The translations under genes were made by a program, and so were the position numbers. The notes under the pieces are model-generated. The model did not search any database, had not been told where the DNA came from, and was given only the letters and a program-made list of their open reading frames with translations. Below, piece by piece: positions 1 to 9,582 of a DNA stretch of 33,909 nucleotides. How positions within the stretch are numbered: position 1 is the stretch's first letter; every line of letters starts with the position of its first letter. The stretch is from Cyclobacteriaceae bacterium (GTDB lineage: Bacteria > Bacteroidota > Bacteroidia > Cytophagales > Cyclobacteriaceae). The stretch covers positions 1-33,909 of the forward strand of contig JAGTVG010000121.1 in NCBI GenBank assembly GCA_018224645.1, written 5' to 3'.

Positions 1-892
1 CCCGGCTCATATGGAGGCTTTCCCGGATGGGCCGGGTTGGTTCAAAATTATTTTCGTGTGCCAGTTCCACGATCAGGTCGCCGTTAAATCTGATTTTTCG
101 GAGGGCTATTCCTATGGCAGTAAAATCCGTATCACCCTCCCCGAGAGATTCAGCCCATTGGCCGTTCTTATGCTGATCTCTAAGATGCATGAACACAATC
201 TGATCACCATATTCGAGGATAAATCCAACCGGATCCACGCCAGCACGCTGAAGCCAGTTGATATCGGGTCCCAGGGGCATGTCCGGTATCCTTTTCAGTG
301 TACCTTTCAGGTCGAACATACCGTTTTCAACTTCATAGGTATGATTGTGAAGATTCACCACAATATTCCTGTCCATTGCCATTTTCCTGATCCTGATCAG
401 CAATTCTGCCTGGGCATCCAGTTGACCTTCAGTTTTCTGTGCATCCGTATTTCCGACAGATATTCCCAGGGTTCTTCCGCCTGTAAGGGCTAAATGGGTG
501 AGTATCTTTTCAATCTCCTCCAGGATATCCGGATGACTTTTCCGGTCCCACATATCCGCACCATACGAGGTGCCGATTACCGGCAAGTCATATTTTTCGA
601 TCAGGTCTTTCAGGATATTGACGTTCTTTCCATCCCTGAGCGGGTGGTGCATCAATTCCACTCCTTCAAAATGTGCATATTTAACATCCTGAAAGATCTT
701 CTCCAGGACAGGCGTAATATCATATTCAGGTAATTGAGCCGCGTATATCCAGGGATGTGCACCGACCGTTACTTTTTTTTTCTTCCCTTCCTTGATTTTA
801 TCATTTAAATTTCCGGGAAAAGATGGCCACATGCCTGCCCCAAGGAGGCCGCCTGACCTGAGCATGAAGGATCTTCTCGATAAAATCATCAT
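1..892 (-). CDS. Sugar phosphate isomerase/epimerase-like (xylose-isomerase-type TIM barrel) protein with Tat-like leader; 3' end runs off the window
   Basis: Not in the ORF track on the minus strand because no stop falls inside the window. Reverse complement from 892 reads MMILSRRSFMLRSGGLLGAGMWPSFPGNLNDKIKEGKKKKVTVGAHPWIYAAQLPEYDITPVLEKIFQDVKYAHFEGVELMHHPL...VVNLHNHTYEVENGMFDL...DINWLQRAGVDPVGFILEYGDQIVFMHLRDQ. The NLHNH and D.NW..RAG.DP motifs fit the AP_endonuc_2/isomerase family. The plus-strand ORFs at 11-733 are shadows. Confidence 0.85.
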   Translation of the reverse strand, partial: MMILSRRSFMLRSGGLLGAGMWPSFPGNLNDKIKEGKKKKVTVGAHPWIYAAQLPEYDITPVLEKIFQDVKYAHFEGVELMHHPLRDGKNVNILKDLIEKYDLPVIGTSYGADMWDRKSHPDILEEIEKILTHLALTGGRTLGISVGNTDAQKTEGQLDAQAELLIRIRKMAMDRNIVVNLHNHTYEVENGMFDLKGTLKRIPDMPLGPDINWLQRAGVDPVGFILEYGDQIVFMHLRDQHKNGQWAESLGEGDTDFTAIGIALRKIRFNGDLIVELAHENNFEPTRPIRESLHMSR

Positions 893-1000
893 TATGGAAT
901 TTGAGGATTAAATTCCCTGAATTAATAAAAATTAATTTGATAAATCAATCAATAAATGATTAAATTGCCTGGAAAATGAATTTTTTAAACATTTTTAGTC

Positions 1001-2401
1001 ATGGCAATATATAGAAAATCCTCACGAAGAAAATTTCTGGAAAAGGTTGCTTTGGGTACGGGAGCTTTGACCATCCCCAATATCGTCACTGGGAAAACCG
1101 GGCAGAACAGGGTAGAAATTTTACACCGGGAATACAGAACCGGGAAATACAGTGCAAACGACAAGATCAACCTGGCAACCATAGGTTTCGGTATTCAGGG
1201 TATTGGCGATACCGCAACTGCAATTGAAGTATCCGGCGTAAAATTGGTTGGTGTCTGTGATCTTTATACCGGCCGGCTGGAAAGGGCCAGGGAATTGCAT
1301 GGCAATGAACTGGTAACTACGAGGGACTACCGGGAGATATTGGCTGATAGGAACATCGACGCGGTGATCATTGCGACACCGGATCACTGGCACCGCAGGA
1401 TCGCTGTTGAGGCCATGAAAGCCGGGAAAGCAGTATACCTTGAAAAACCGATGATTCAGAAAGTTGAGGAAGGTCAGGATATCATCCAGACTGAAAAAGA
1501 AAACAAGGCTGTTCTTCAGATTGGAAGTCAGGGCATTTCCTCGCTGGGAAATGAAAAAGCCAGGGAACTTTTCAGAGAGGGTGTAATCGGCGATCTCGTC
1601 ATGGTTGAGATCTTTAATGACCGTTTTTCTTCAGAAGGGGCATGGCAATATCCGGTCCCTCCCGATGCTTCTCCCCAAACCATTGATTTTGATACCTTCC
1701 TGGGAAACGCACCCAAAGTGGCTTATGACCCGGTGCGCTTTTTCAGGTGGAGAAATTACCAGGATTACGGAACCGGTGTTGCCGGTGATCTTTTTGTTCA
1801 TTCCTTTACCACATTGCATTATGTGATCGATTCAAAGGGGCCGGAACGTGCACGCTCAACCGGCGGATTAAGGTACTGGAAGGACGGCCGGGATGTACCC
1901 GATATAATGATGTGTCTGTATGATTTTCCAGAAGCTGAATCTCACCCTGCATTCAATGCCATCCTCCGTATAAATTTTGTGGCAGGAAATGGCGGAGGCG
2001 GAGGATTCCGGCTGATAGGTTCTGAAGGTGAAATGAGCGTGGGATATAACAGTATTACCGTAAGACGCAACCGGATGGGCATGAAACCTTCCGGCTATTC
2101 GCTGCGTGCTTATACAAATGCAGTTCAGGAACAGATCCGGCAGGAATATGATAAAAAATTCAGTGCCGTGGACCGTGAGATGAATCATCCCGAGGAGATT
2201 GTCTATCAGCCGCCAGGTGATTATAAAGGAGGTGATTATGACCATTTCTATAATTTTTTTGGTGCCATGAGAGGCGAAAGAAAAATAGTGGAGAATGGCA
2301 CCTATGGTTTAAGGGCTGCTGGAGCTGCCTTATTGGCCAATTACAGCTACTACAGGAATGAAATCGTAAACTGGAATCCAGATCTGATGCAGCTTGTATA
2401 A
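1001..2401 (+). CDS. Gfo/Idh/MocA family oxidoreductase with Tat signal
   Basis: SSRRKFLEKVALGTGALTIPNIVTG leader; NLATIGFGIQGIGDTA Rossmann start; AVIIATPDHWHRRIAVEAMKAGKAVYLEKPM (EKP motif). Confidence 0.93.
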   Translation: MAIYRKSSRRKFLEKVALGTGALTIPNIVTGKTGQNRVEILHREYRTGKYSANDKINLATIGFGIQGIGDTATAIEVSGVKLVGVCDLYTGRLERARELHGNELVTTRDYREILADRNIDAVIIATPDHWHRRIAVEAMKAGKAVYLEKPMIQKVEEGQDIIQTEKENKAVLQIGSQGISSLGNEKARELFREGVIGDLVMVEIFNDRFSSEGAWQYPVPPDASPQTIDFDTFLGNAPKVAYDPVRFFRWRNYQDYGTGVAGDLFVHSFTTLHYVIDSKGPERARSTGGLRYWKDGRDVPDIMMCLYDFPEAESHPAFNAILRINFVAGNGGGGGFRLIGSEGEMSVGYNSITVRRNRMGMKPSGYSLRAYTNAVQEQIRQEYDKKFSAVDREMNHPEEIVYQPPGDYKGGDYDHFYNFFGAMRGERKIVENGTYGLRAAGAALLANYSYYRNEIVNWNPDLMQLV

Positions 2402-2429
2402 ATTTAAACTACTCTAAATATTATTTCGT

Positions 2430-3299
2430 ATGAAAATTTTGATAATATCCCTGTGTCTTTTCTTTTCAGTCCGGTTTGTTGTTGCCCAGGAGGCCCCATT
2501 GAATGTGATCGTATTTGGGGCACATCCTGACGATCCTGACAGCGATGCCGGTGGATCAGCCATTCTCTGGGCTAAGATGGGCCACAATGTGATGTTTGTT
2601 GCGCTGACAAATGGTGATGCCGGGCACCAGCGTATGGGAGGTGGTGCGCTTGCAAAGATCAGGAGGGCTGAAGCAGCCGAAGCAGGAAATCGATACGGTA
2701 TTAAAAAATACATAACGCTGGATAACCATGATGGTGAATTGATGCCGACCCTGGAAAACCGGCTTAAGATAATACGCCTCATCCGTCAGTGGAATGCTGA
2801 CCTGGTGATCGGTCCCCGGCCGAATGATTACCATCCTGATCACCGGTATACAGGTGTTTTACTGCAGGACGCTGCTTATATGGTTATTGTGCCCAATGTA
2901 GCCTCCGATACACCGCCGCTGAAGAAAAATCCTGTATTCCTTTATTCATCTGACCGCTTTCAGAAACCCAATCCTTTTTCACCTGACATTGTGGTTGATA
3001 TCAGTGATGTTTTTAAACAGAAGATATATGCCATGGCTGCGCATGAATCGCAGTATTTCGACTGGCTGCCATGGACTGCCGGGAGACTCGGCGAAGTGCC
3101 GGAAGGTGAACAGGAAAGACTGGATTGGCTTGCAGAAGTGCGGTATGGGAATATTTCTGAGGAAGAAAAAACATCCCTCACCAAATGGTATGGAAACATA
3201 AATGCAACCAACGTCGAGTCTTTTGAGATCTGTGAATATGGCCGGAGGCCATCGGATGAAGAGATCCGTATGCTATTTCCAATGTTGGGTAATCAATAA
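2430..3299 (+). CDS. PIG-L family deacetylase (exported, copy 1)
   Basis: Signal peptide MKILIISLCLFFSVRFVVAQ; AHPDD motif (NVIVFGAHPDDPDSDAGG) and HPDH motif (NDYHPDHRYTG). Confidence 0.93.
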   Translation: MKILIISLCLFFSVRFVVAQEAPLNVIVFGAHPDDPDSDAGGSAILWAKMGHNVMFVALTNGDAGHQRMGGGALAKIRRAEAAEAGNRYGIKKYITLDNHDGELMPTLENRLKIIRLIRQWNADLVIGPRPNDYHPDHRYTGVLLQDAAYMVIVPNVASDTPPLKKNPVFLYSSDRFQKPNPFSPDIVVDISDVFKQKIYAMAAHESQYFDWLPWTAGRLGEVPEGEQERLDWLAEVRYGNISEEEKTSLTKWYGNINATNVESFEICEYGRRPSDEEIRMLFPMLGNQ

Positions 3300-3312
3300 C
3301 CGATAAAAGAAT

Positions 3313-4188
3313 ATGAAAAGAATCCTTGTTTTAATGATGTTGATCCTGGGCATCCAGTACGTTTCCTGCGGGCAGGGGGATAAAATAAACGTGATCGTAT
3401 TTGGGGCACATCCTGATGACCCAGACGGTGATGCAGGTACGGCCATTAAGTTTGCCAGCATGGGTCATAATGTGATGTTCGTATCGCTCACCAATGGTGA
3501 TGCCGGTCATCAGTCCATGGGCGGCGGTGCATTGGCCAAGATCAGGAGGGAGGAAGCAGCCGAGGCAGGAAAACGTTACGGTATAAAAAAATACATTACC
3601 CTGGATAATCACGATGGTGAACTGCTGCCAACGCTTGAGGTCCGGCACCAGGTGATCCGCCTGATCCGGGAATGGGATGCGGATGTTGTGATCGGCCCGA
3701 GGCCGAATGATTACCATCCCGACCACCGGTACACCGGTGTCGTCCTTCAGGATGCCGCCTATATGGTCATCGTGCCCAATGTGGCCTCCGATACGCCCCC
3801 GTTGGAAAAAAACCCTGTATTTTTATACACCCGCGATCATTTTCAGAAACCAAACCCTTTCAATCCGGAAATTGCCGTAGATATTTCGGATGTTTATGAA
3901 AAGAAAATATTCGGTATGGCAGCTCACGAATCACAGTTTTTTGACTGGCTGCCCTGGACTGTCGGGAGACTTGAAGAAGTACCGGAAGGTGGGAAGGAAC
4001 GACTTGATTGGCTGGCAAAGACCTGGAGCGATGAAATAACGCCCGGGATCCGCAGCTCATTGGCAAAATGGTACGGTGCTGACCGGGCCGCTAAAGTGAC
4101 CCACGCTGAAACCTTCGAGATCTGTGAATATGGACGTCGGCCTTCCGACGAGGAGATCCGTAAACTTTTTCCGATGCTGGGGAAATGA
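3313..4188 (+). CDS. PIG-L family deacetylase (exported, copy 2, probable lipoprotein)
   Basis: MKRILVLMMLILGIQYVSCGQGDK leader with a lipobox-like Cys; GAHPDDPDGDAG and HPDHRYTG motifs; long blocks identical to the upstream ORF. Confidence 0.93.
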   Translation: MKRILVLMMLILGIQYVSCGQGDKINVIVFGAHPDDPDGDAGTAIKFASMGHNVMFVSLTNGDAGHQSMGGGALAKIRREEAAEAGKRYGIKKYITLDNHDGELLPTLEVRHQVIRLIREWDADVVIGPRPNDYHPDHRYTGVVLQDAAYMVIVPNVASDTPPLEKNPVFLYTRDHFQKPNPFNPEIAVDISDVYEKKIFGMAAHESQFFDWLPWTVGRLEEVPEGGKERLDWLAKTWSDEITPGIRSSLAKWYGADRAAKVTHAETFEICEYGRRPSDEEIRKLFPMLGK

Positions 4189-4208
4189 TCGATGAAATAA
4201 AAAAAACC

Positions 4209-5363
4209 TCAGTTCCTGACATTCCTATCGATCATCACCCGCTTCCCGCCATTGGCCCAGGATTCCCTGATCCCGTCGACCACGATCATGTCCAGCAATC
4301 CTTCCTCCCCGGGAACACGCATGGGTTTATTCTCCCGGATACATACCGCCACTTCATCCATCTGTGCCGCCTGCTGGTTGATCTGGGGGAAATTGATGGG
4401 CCCATTTGAACTCATGCCCTTTATGCCGCCGTAAGCCTGGAAGGGTTCAAGACCGAACCAGCCTTTTTGGGCTGTGGCACGTATATGTCCGAAGTTGGCG
4501 TGGAATCCTGTGATCAGGTTGGCAACAGAGCGGTCAGGAAAATCGAGCTGGAAGGAAGCAATTTCATCCACCCCGGTAAACACCTCCGGCCGGGTCTTGA
4601 ACTGCTGGGCAGTGACAGAAACCGGTTCCAAACCTGTAATGTATCTGGCAGCATTCAGGGGATAAACACCCATATCCATCATGGCGCCCCCACCCATGGA
4701 ATCTTTCATCCTCCAGTTATCATACATGGATTCCGGCATATAAAATCCGGCTCCGCCTGTAACCTGTAAAACCTTTCCGAAATCTTCCTCCCGACGCATC
4801 CTGATGATTTCCTGGGTATTGGGTTCAAAATGCATCCTGTATCCAATGGAAAGCCTGACATTGTTTCTGTTGCAGGCATCGATCATATCCCGGCATTCCT
4901 GCGCATTCATGGCCATGGGTTTTTCACAGATCACATGCTTGCCGGCTTCTGCTGCCCTTATCGTAAATTCCATATGCATGGAATTAGGCAGCACGATGTA
5001 GATTATTTCAATGTCCCCATTATTTTTGAGATCATCGAAATTGTCGTAATTGTAAATATTTTTCCCGGGGATGTTGTATTTTTCTGCCCAGATCTTTTCC
5101 TTATCCGGAGTGCCCGTTACAATTCCTGCCAAATACGTCTCCTTCGTTTCAAGCAATGCAGGCCCCAGCAGATCCCTGCTGTAATATCCCAGTCCAACAA
5201 GGGCCACCCCTGTTTTTTTGCCGGATCTGCCTGGCCGTTCCCGACAGGCGGCAGAACCTGAAGCAAGGGCGAGGCCAAGGAACCCCATGGAAGCATTTTT
5301 AATAAAATTTCTTCTGTCTATCGATAAATTATGTTCGTTTTTCATATGCTCTGGATGATTCAT
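4209..5363 (-). CDS. Gfo/Idh/MocA family oxidoreductase, glucose-fructose-oxidoreductase-like, Tat + lipobox leader
   Basis: SIDRRNFIKNASMGFLGLALASGSAAC leader; VALVGLGYYSRDLLGPAL; AGKHVICEKPMAMN; GGGAMMDMGVYPLNAARYITGLEPVSVTA, which resembles periplasmic GFOR. Start could be the internal Met at MKNEH. Confidence 0.92.
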   Translation of the reverse strand: MNHPEHMKNEHNLSIDRRNFIKNASMGFLGLALASGSAACRERPGRSGKKTGVALVGLGYYSRDLLGPALLETKETYLAGIVTGTPDKEKIWAEKYNIPGKNIYNYDNFDDLKNNGDIEIIYIVLPNSMHMEFTIRAAEAGKHVICEKPMAMNAQECRDMIDACNRNNVRLSIGYRMHFEPNTQEIIRMRREEDFGKVLQVTGGAGFYMPESMYDNWRMKDSMGGGAMMDMGVYPLNAARYITGLEPVSVTAQQFKTRPEVFTGVDEIASFQLDFPDRSVANLITGFHANFGHIRATAQKGWFGLEPFQAYGGIKGMSSNGPINFPQINQQAAQMDEVAVCIRENKPMRVPGEEGLLDMIVVDGIRESWANGGKRVMIDRNVRN

Positions 5364-5486
5364 TTCCTGAAAATATAAAAAAATCAGGATCAGAAAGAGA
5401 TACTGGAATTTTTTCGTTGCAATTTAACCGGGGAATGATGATGTTTATGAATTATTACTATTTTTCTATCAGAAATATTTTTTATC

Positions 5487-6785
5487 ATGAAAAAAATCCA
5501 GAATAATACTTCCAGAAGAAAATTTCTTAAAACTACATCGAAACTGGCGGTCTTTACCCTTGTCCCCAGGATGGTATTGGGTGGCCGGGGATATGTTCCG
5601 CCAAGCGATCAGATAACCATCGGATTCATCGGCACAGGCAAACAAAGCCGGGGACTTTCCGGCGGATATATTCCCCTGGAAAATGTCAGGATCATCGCCA
5701 ATGCCGATGTTGATCAGCAGAAAAGGGAAGCATATGCCCAATGGATAAATGAAAAATATGCAGAAAGGACCGGCAAGCCCGGATATAGCGGAATGGATAT
5801 ATACGGCGATTATCATGAGCTGATCGGACGCGAGGATATCGATGCGGTTATCGTAGCGACGCCGGACCACTGGCATGCCCGGATCGCAATCGATGCCATG
5901 AATGAAGGTAAGGATGTTTACTGTGAAAAACCCATGGCCCATACCGTTTTCGAAGGCAGAAAAATGGTGGAAGCCACCCGGAAGAAAAAAAGGGTCTTTC
6001 AGACAGGAAGTATGCAACGGTCATGGAAAGATTTCAGAAGGGCATGCGAACTGGTAAGAAACGGATATGCGGGTGATATCAGGACCATTAAAGTGAATGT
6101 AGGTGATCCGGCAATTCGCTGCGACCTTCCAGGGGAGGATCAGCCGGCCCACCTTGACTGGAATATGTGGCTTGGACCTGCACAGGAAAGACCCTATAAT
6201 TCCATTCTTTCACCCCCCATTTCCTACGACGGCTGGCCGAATTGGCGCAAATACTGGGAATATGGAGGAGGAGGAGTAACGGATTGGGGAGCCCATATGT
6301 TTGACATCGCCCAATGGGGACTTGGCATGGATGAATCGGGGCCGGTCGAATTAATCCCTCCGGCAACGGCCGGGGCTGTGAGAGGACTCAGGTATATCTA
6401 CAGCAACGGGGTGGAAATGGTGCATGAGGATTTTGGCAGAGGTTATGCCGTTGAATTTATAGGTACAAAGGGAACGATTAGGATTTCCCGTGAATTCCTT
6501 GAAGCAGAGCCGGAAAATATACTTTCTGCTGAGATACCTTCGGGCGGAATACAGTTATATAAGAGCGATAACCATTATAAAAACTGGATCGATTGCATTC
6601 TGTCGCGGGAAATGCCTGTCTGTGATGTTGAGACAGGGCACAGGACAGCCACAGTTTGTAATATCGGGAACATTGCCTATAAAATGAACAAACCACTCAA
6701 ATGGGATCCTGTAAAGGAAATTTTTGACAATAAAGAGGCAAATTCCTGGCTGACGAAAAAATACAGGAAACCATACAAGGTATAG
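5487..6785 (+). CDS. Gfo/Idh/MocA family oxidoreductase with Tat signal
   Basis: TSRRKFLKTTSKLAVFTLVPRMVLGG leader; ITIGFIGTGKQSRGL; AVIVATPDHWHARIAIDAMNEGKDVYCEKPMAHT; GGGGVTDWGAHMFDIAQWGLG. Confidence 0.93.
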   Translation: MKKIQNNTSRRKFLKTTSKLAVFTLVPRMVLGGRGYVPPSDQITIGFIGTGKQSRGLSGGYIPLENVRIIANADVDQQKREAYAQWINEKYAERTGKPGYSGMDIYGDYHELIGREDIDAVIVATPDHWHARIAIDAMNEGKDVYCEKPMAHTVFEGRKMVEATRKKKRVFQTGSMQRSWKDFRRACELVRNGYAGDIRTIKVNVGDPAIRCDLPGEDQPAHLDWNMWLGPAQERPYNSILSPPISYDGWPNWRKYWEYGGGGVTDWGAHMFDIAQWGLGMDESGPVELIPPATAGAVRGLRYIYSNGVEMVHEDFGRGYAVEFIGTKGTIRISREFLEAEPENILSAEIPSGGIQLYKSDNHYKNWIDCILSREMPVCDVETGHRTATVCNIGNIAYKMNKPLKWDPVKEIFDNKEANSWLTKKYRKPYKV

Positions 6786-6802
6786 AATTTGTTTTCAAAA
6801 AC

Positions 6803-6830
6803 CCGGGGATAACCCTGATAAAATCCCCGG
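6803..6830. other. Hairpin-forming inverted repeat downstream of the Gfo/Idh/MocA gene
   Basis: Perfect 8-bp arms ccggggat / atccccgg around a 12-nt loop, 18 bp after the stop at 6785. No T-tract follows, so it is not called as a terminator. Confidence 0.45.
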
Positions 6831-6993
6831 CCCCACGAGGAATAAATAAAAATTTTTATTAGATTATCCATGAAACAGGGCTCCGGCGAAAAGGGCTCTG
6901 TCAATCATGGCTGTCCTGACTGGGCAGTTGTTCACTGCATTTCAAGGATGAAATGTTATTTACCGATTATTGATTACATGAAATTCATAGTCT

Positions 6994-7458
6994 ATGGCAT
7001 GCAAAAAACTAATAGAATACCTTGATGATCATAATGTGAAGTATATCACGATCACACATTCACAGGCTTTTACTGCACAGCAGGTAGCTGCTTCAGCCCA
7101 TATAAAGGGCAGGGAGATGGCTAAAACTGTGATCATCAAGATCAACGGCAAAATGGCGATGGCTGTATTACCGGCCAATTACCACGTGGATTTTCATTTA
7201 CTGAAGGAAATTACAGGAAATGAAGATGTCGTACTGGCACATGAATCGGAATTCAAGGAACTTTTCGATGATTGTGAGACCGGAGCCATGCCTCCTTTTG
7301 GCAATTTATATGGCCTTGATGTTTTTGTCGCTCAGACCCTTATGGAAAATGATGAAATTGCTTTCAACGCTGGCAATCATTCAGAACTTATCAGAATGCA
7401 TTACAGGGATTTTGAGAATCTTGTAAAACCGAAAGTTCTTAAATTTTCGGCACATTGA
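6994..7458 (+). CDS. YbaK/EbsC-family aminoacyl-tRNA deacylase-like protein
   Basis: 155-residue-class protein: VKYITITHSQAFTAQQVAASAHIKGREMAKTVIIKINGKMAMAVLPANYHVD...GAMPPFGNLYGLDVFVAQTL...IAFNAGNHSELIRM. Confidence 0.85.
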   Translation: MACKKLIEYLDDHNVKYITITHSQAFTAQQVAASAHIKGREMAKTVIIKINGKMAMAVLPANYHVDFHLLKEITGNEDVVLAHESEFKELFDDCETGAMPPFGNLYGLDVFVAQTLMENDEIAFNAGNHSELIRMHYRDFENLVKPKVLKFSAH

Positions 7459-7479
7459 GTTTTTAACGGGTTTTATTGG

Positions 7480-7515
7480 AAAGGGTGTCATGGTTACCGC
7501 CATCGACACCCTTTT
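7480..7515 (+). terminator. Rho-independent-type terminator after the YbaK-like gene
   Basis: Perfect 10-bp outer arms aaagggtgtc / gacaccctttt (10 pairs plus T-run), inner atgg/ccat pairing, loop ttaccg, short T tract; 21 bp after the stop at 7458. Confidence 0.75.
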
Positions 7516-7626
7516 GTCTGTTTCCGGGATTTTTTACTCAGCCGGGTATTTTTCATGATATCTTATATTTATTTTATGAACAGACTTTATCCTTTTGATG
7601 AAATTTATTGATCCTTTTTCTGAACC

Positions 7627-9582
7627 ATGCCAACCTCAACGAAAAGAAACACCCTGAAGACTGCATTGATCTTTTTTACCGGTATCTGCTTTTCGTGCAG
7701 TATTAGTGAACAAACCGGAATGAATTATCCCATTCAACCCGTCCCATCCAGCCAGGTTGCCCTGAAAGACAACTTCTGGAAACCCAGAATCGATATAAAC
7801 AGGCATGTGACGGTGCCATTCGGCTTCAAGATGTGTGAAGAAACCGGCCGTATCGATAATTTTAAAATCGCAGCCGGATTAAAGGAAGGTTCTTTTTCCT
7901 CCGTTTTTCCGTTTGATGATTCTGATGTCTATAAACTCATCGAAGGGGCATCCTATGTGCTGGAACAGGAATACGACCCTTCGCTTGATATGTTCCTGGA
8001 TAGTGTGGTATTTTATATCGGGGCTGCGCAGGAAGACGATGGATACCTGCAGACCTGGAGGATCATCGATCCCGGAAAACCGGGCGATGACTGGTGGGGC
8101 GAACGCGAAAGATGGACTTCCCTCATGCATGGTCATGAATTGTATAATGTGGGACATCTCTACGAGGCGGCAGCCGCCCATTATTATGCCACCGGAAAAA
8201 AGTCGCTGCTGGATATCGCGTTGAAAAATGCGGATCTGGTGGCTCAGACCTTCGGGCCGGATAAAAGTATCGCCGTACCCGGCCATGAAGAAATAGAGAT
8301 CGGCCTGATCAAATTGTACAGAATCACGGGCAAGGAACATTACCTTGAACTGGCAAAATTTTTTGTGGATCAGCGGGGACTGAAGGAGAACCGTGAATTG
8401 TGGGGGGAATACCACCAGGATCATATGCCGGTCAGGGATCAACGGAAAGCTGTGGGGCATGCGGTAAGGGCAGGATACCTTTATTCAGCAATGGCTGACC
8501 TGGCTGCCTATACAGGGGATTTCTCCTATCTTCCTGCCCTGGACAGTATCTGGTCGGATGTGGTTCATACAAAAATGTACATAACCGGCGGGATCGGCGC
8601 CTCCCGGAACGGAGAAGCGTTCGGTGCACCCTATGAACTTCCCAATGCCGAAGCCTATGCCGAAACCTGTGCCGCCATTGCCAATGTATTCTGGAATCAG
8701 CGGATGTTCCTGCTCAGTGGTGACGGGAAATATTATGATGTCCTGGAAAGGACATTGTATAATGGATTATTATCCGGCGTTTCCCAGTCCGGGGACAGGT
8801 TCTTTTATCCGAATCCATTATACTCAGATGGTCATACGGCTTTTAATTATGGCAGAGCCACACGGCAGGAATGGTTTCCCTGTGCCTGTTGTCCTTCCAA
8901 TATTTCCAGGTTCATGCCCGCAGTTCCGGCATATATCTATGGTGTAAAAAAGGATACCCTGTATGTGAACCTTTATGCCACCAATACAGCTGAAATCAGG
9001 ACGGATGATCTTGATCTTGAAATCCAACAGGTTACGGATTATCCCTGGGGCGGAAAGGTTTTTTTACATATTGAACAAAGGAAAAGGAACGATCTTGTCC
9101 TGGCGTTGCGTATCCCGGGCTGGGCAGTGAACCGGCCTGTGCCGGGCGACCTCTACGTGGTAAATAATCCTGTTGGGAACCAGCCCGAAATTCTGGTCAA
9201 CGGACAAAAAATTTCACCGGATGTCAATCAGGGATATGTATTTATTGGGCTGAACGGGAAAAAGGAGGAAAACATCGAACTCTTTCTCCCCATGGAGATC
9301 CAGAAAATCAGGGCTCATCCGGAAGTAAAAGAAAATGCAGGGCAAATTGCGTTGCAGAGGGGGCCGCTTGTATATTGTTTTGAGGAGGCAGATAACGGGG
9401 AAATCATTGACAGGCTGAAGATTACCGCGGAAGATACTCCGGAAGCGGTAGAAAGTGAAAATTTTGAAGGTATCCAGGAGATCCGGTTCACATCAGGGGA
9501 CCTTGAAATCAGGGCCATACCTTATTATTTATGGTCAAACCGGGGTGAAAATAAAATGACAGTCTGGTTTGCAGGTGAATGA
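7627..9582 (+). CDS. DUF1680 glycoside hydrolase (GH127/GH146-like, beta-L-arabinofuranosidase family)
   Basis: 651 aa; SQVALKDNFWKPRIDINRHVTVPFGFKMCEETGRIDNF; YAETCAAIANVFWNQRMF and WFPCACCPSNISRF, matching the Glu/Cys...CysCys metal/nucleophile arrangement known for GH127 HypBA1. Confidence 0.9.
   Translation: MPTSTKRNTLKTALIFFTGICFSCSISEQTGMNYPIQPVPSSQVALKDNFWKPRIDINRHVTVPFGFKMCEETGRIDNFKIAAGLKEGSFSSVFPFDDSDVYKLIEGASYVLEQEYDPSLDMFLDSVVFYIGAAQEDDGYLQTWRIIDPGKPGDDWWGERERWTSLMHGHELYNVGHLYEAAAAHYYATGKKSLLDIALKNADLVAQTFGPDKSIAVPGHEEIEIGLIKLYRITGKEHYLELAKFFVDQRGLKENRELWGEYHQDHMPVRDQRKAVGHAVRAGYLYSAMADLAAYTGDFSYLPALDSIWSDVVHTKMYITGGIGASRNGEAFGAPYELPNAEAYAETCAAIANVFWNQRMFLLSGDGKYYDVLERTLYNGLLSGVSQSGDRFFYPNPLYSDGHTAFNYGRATRQEWFPCACCPSNISRFMPAVPAYIYGVKKDTLYVNLYATNTAEIRTDDLDLEIQQVTDYPWGGKVFLHIEQRKRNDLVLALRIPGWAVNRPVPGDLYVVNNPVGNQPEILVNGQKISPDVNQGYVFIGLNGKKEENIELFLPMEIQKIRAHPEVKENAGQIALQRGPLVYCFEEADNGEIIDRLKITAEDTPEAVESENFEGIQEIRFTSGDLEIRAIPYYLWSNRGENKMTVWFAGE

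Noticed and set aside
11-733. Plus-strand ORFs of 160 aa and 79 aa at the left edge
   Set aside because: The opposite strand is continuously open and gives a clear isomerase/epimerase-like protein; the plus-strand translations have no recognisable motifs and are shadows.
893-1000. AT-rich divergent intergenic region with aatcaatcaataaatgatt-type repeats as an operator
   Set aside because: Low-complexity A/T sequence makes such short symmetric words likely by chance.
985-2245. Multiple antisense ORFs of 60-125 aa across the Gfo/Idh/MocA gene (similar shadows occur across nearly all large genes)
   Set aside because: Fully inside a well-supported CDS, no family motifs, no independent spacing or start context.
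4185-5261. Plus-strand ORFs of 60-143 aa opposite the GFOR-like gene
   Set aside because: Antisense shadows of a convincing minus-strand oxidoreductase.
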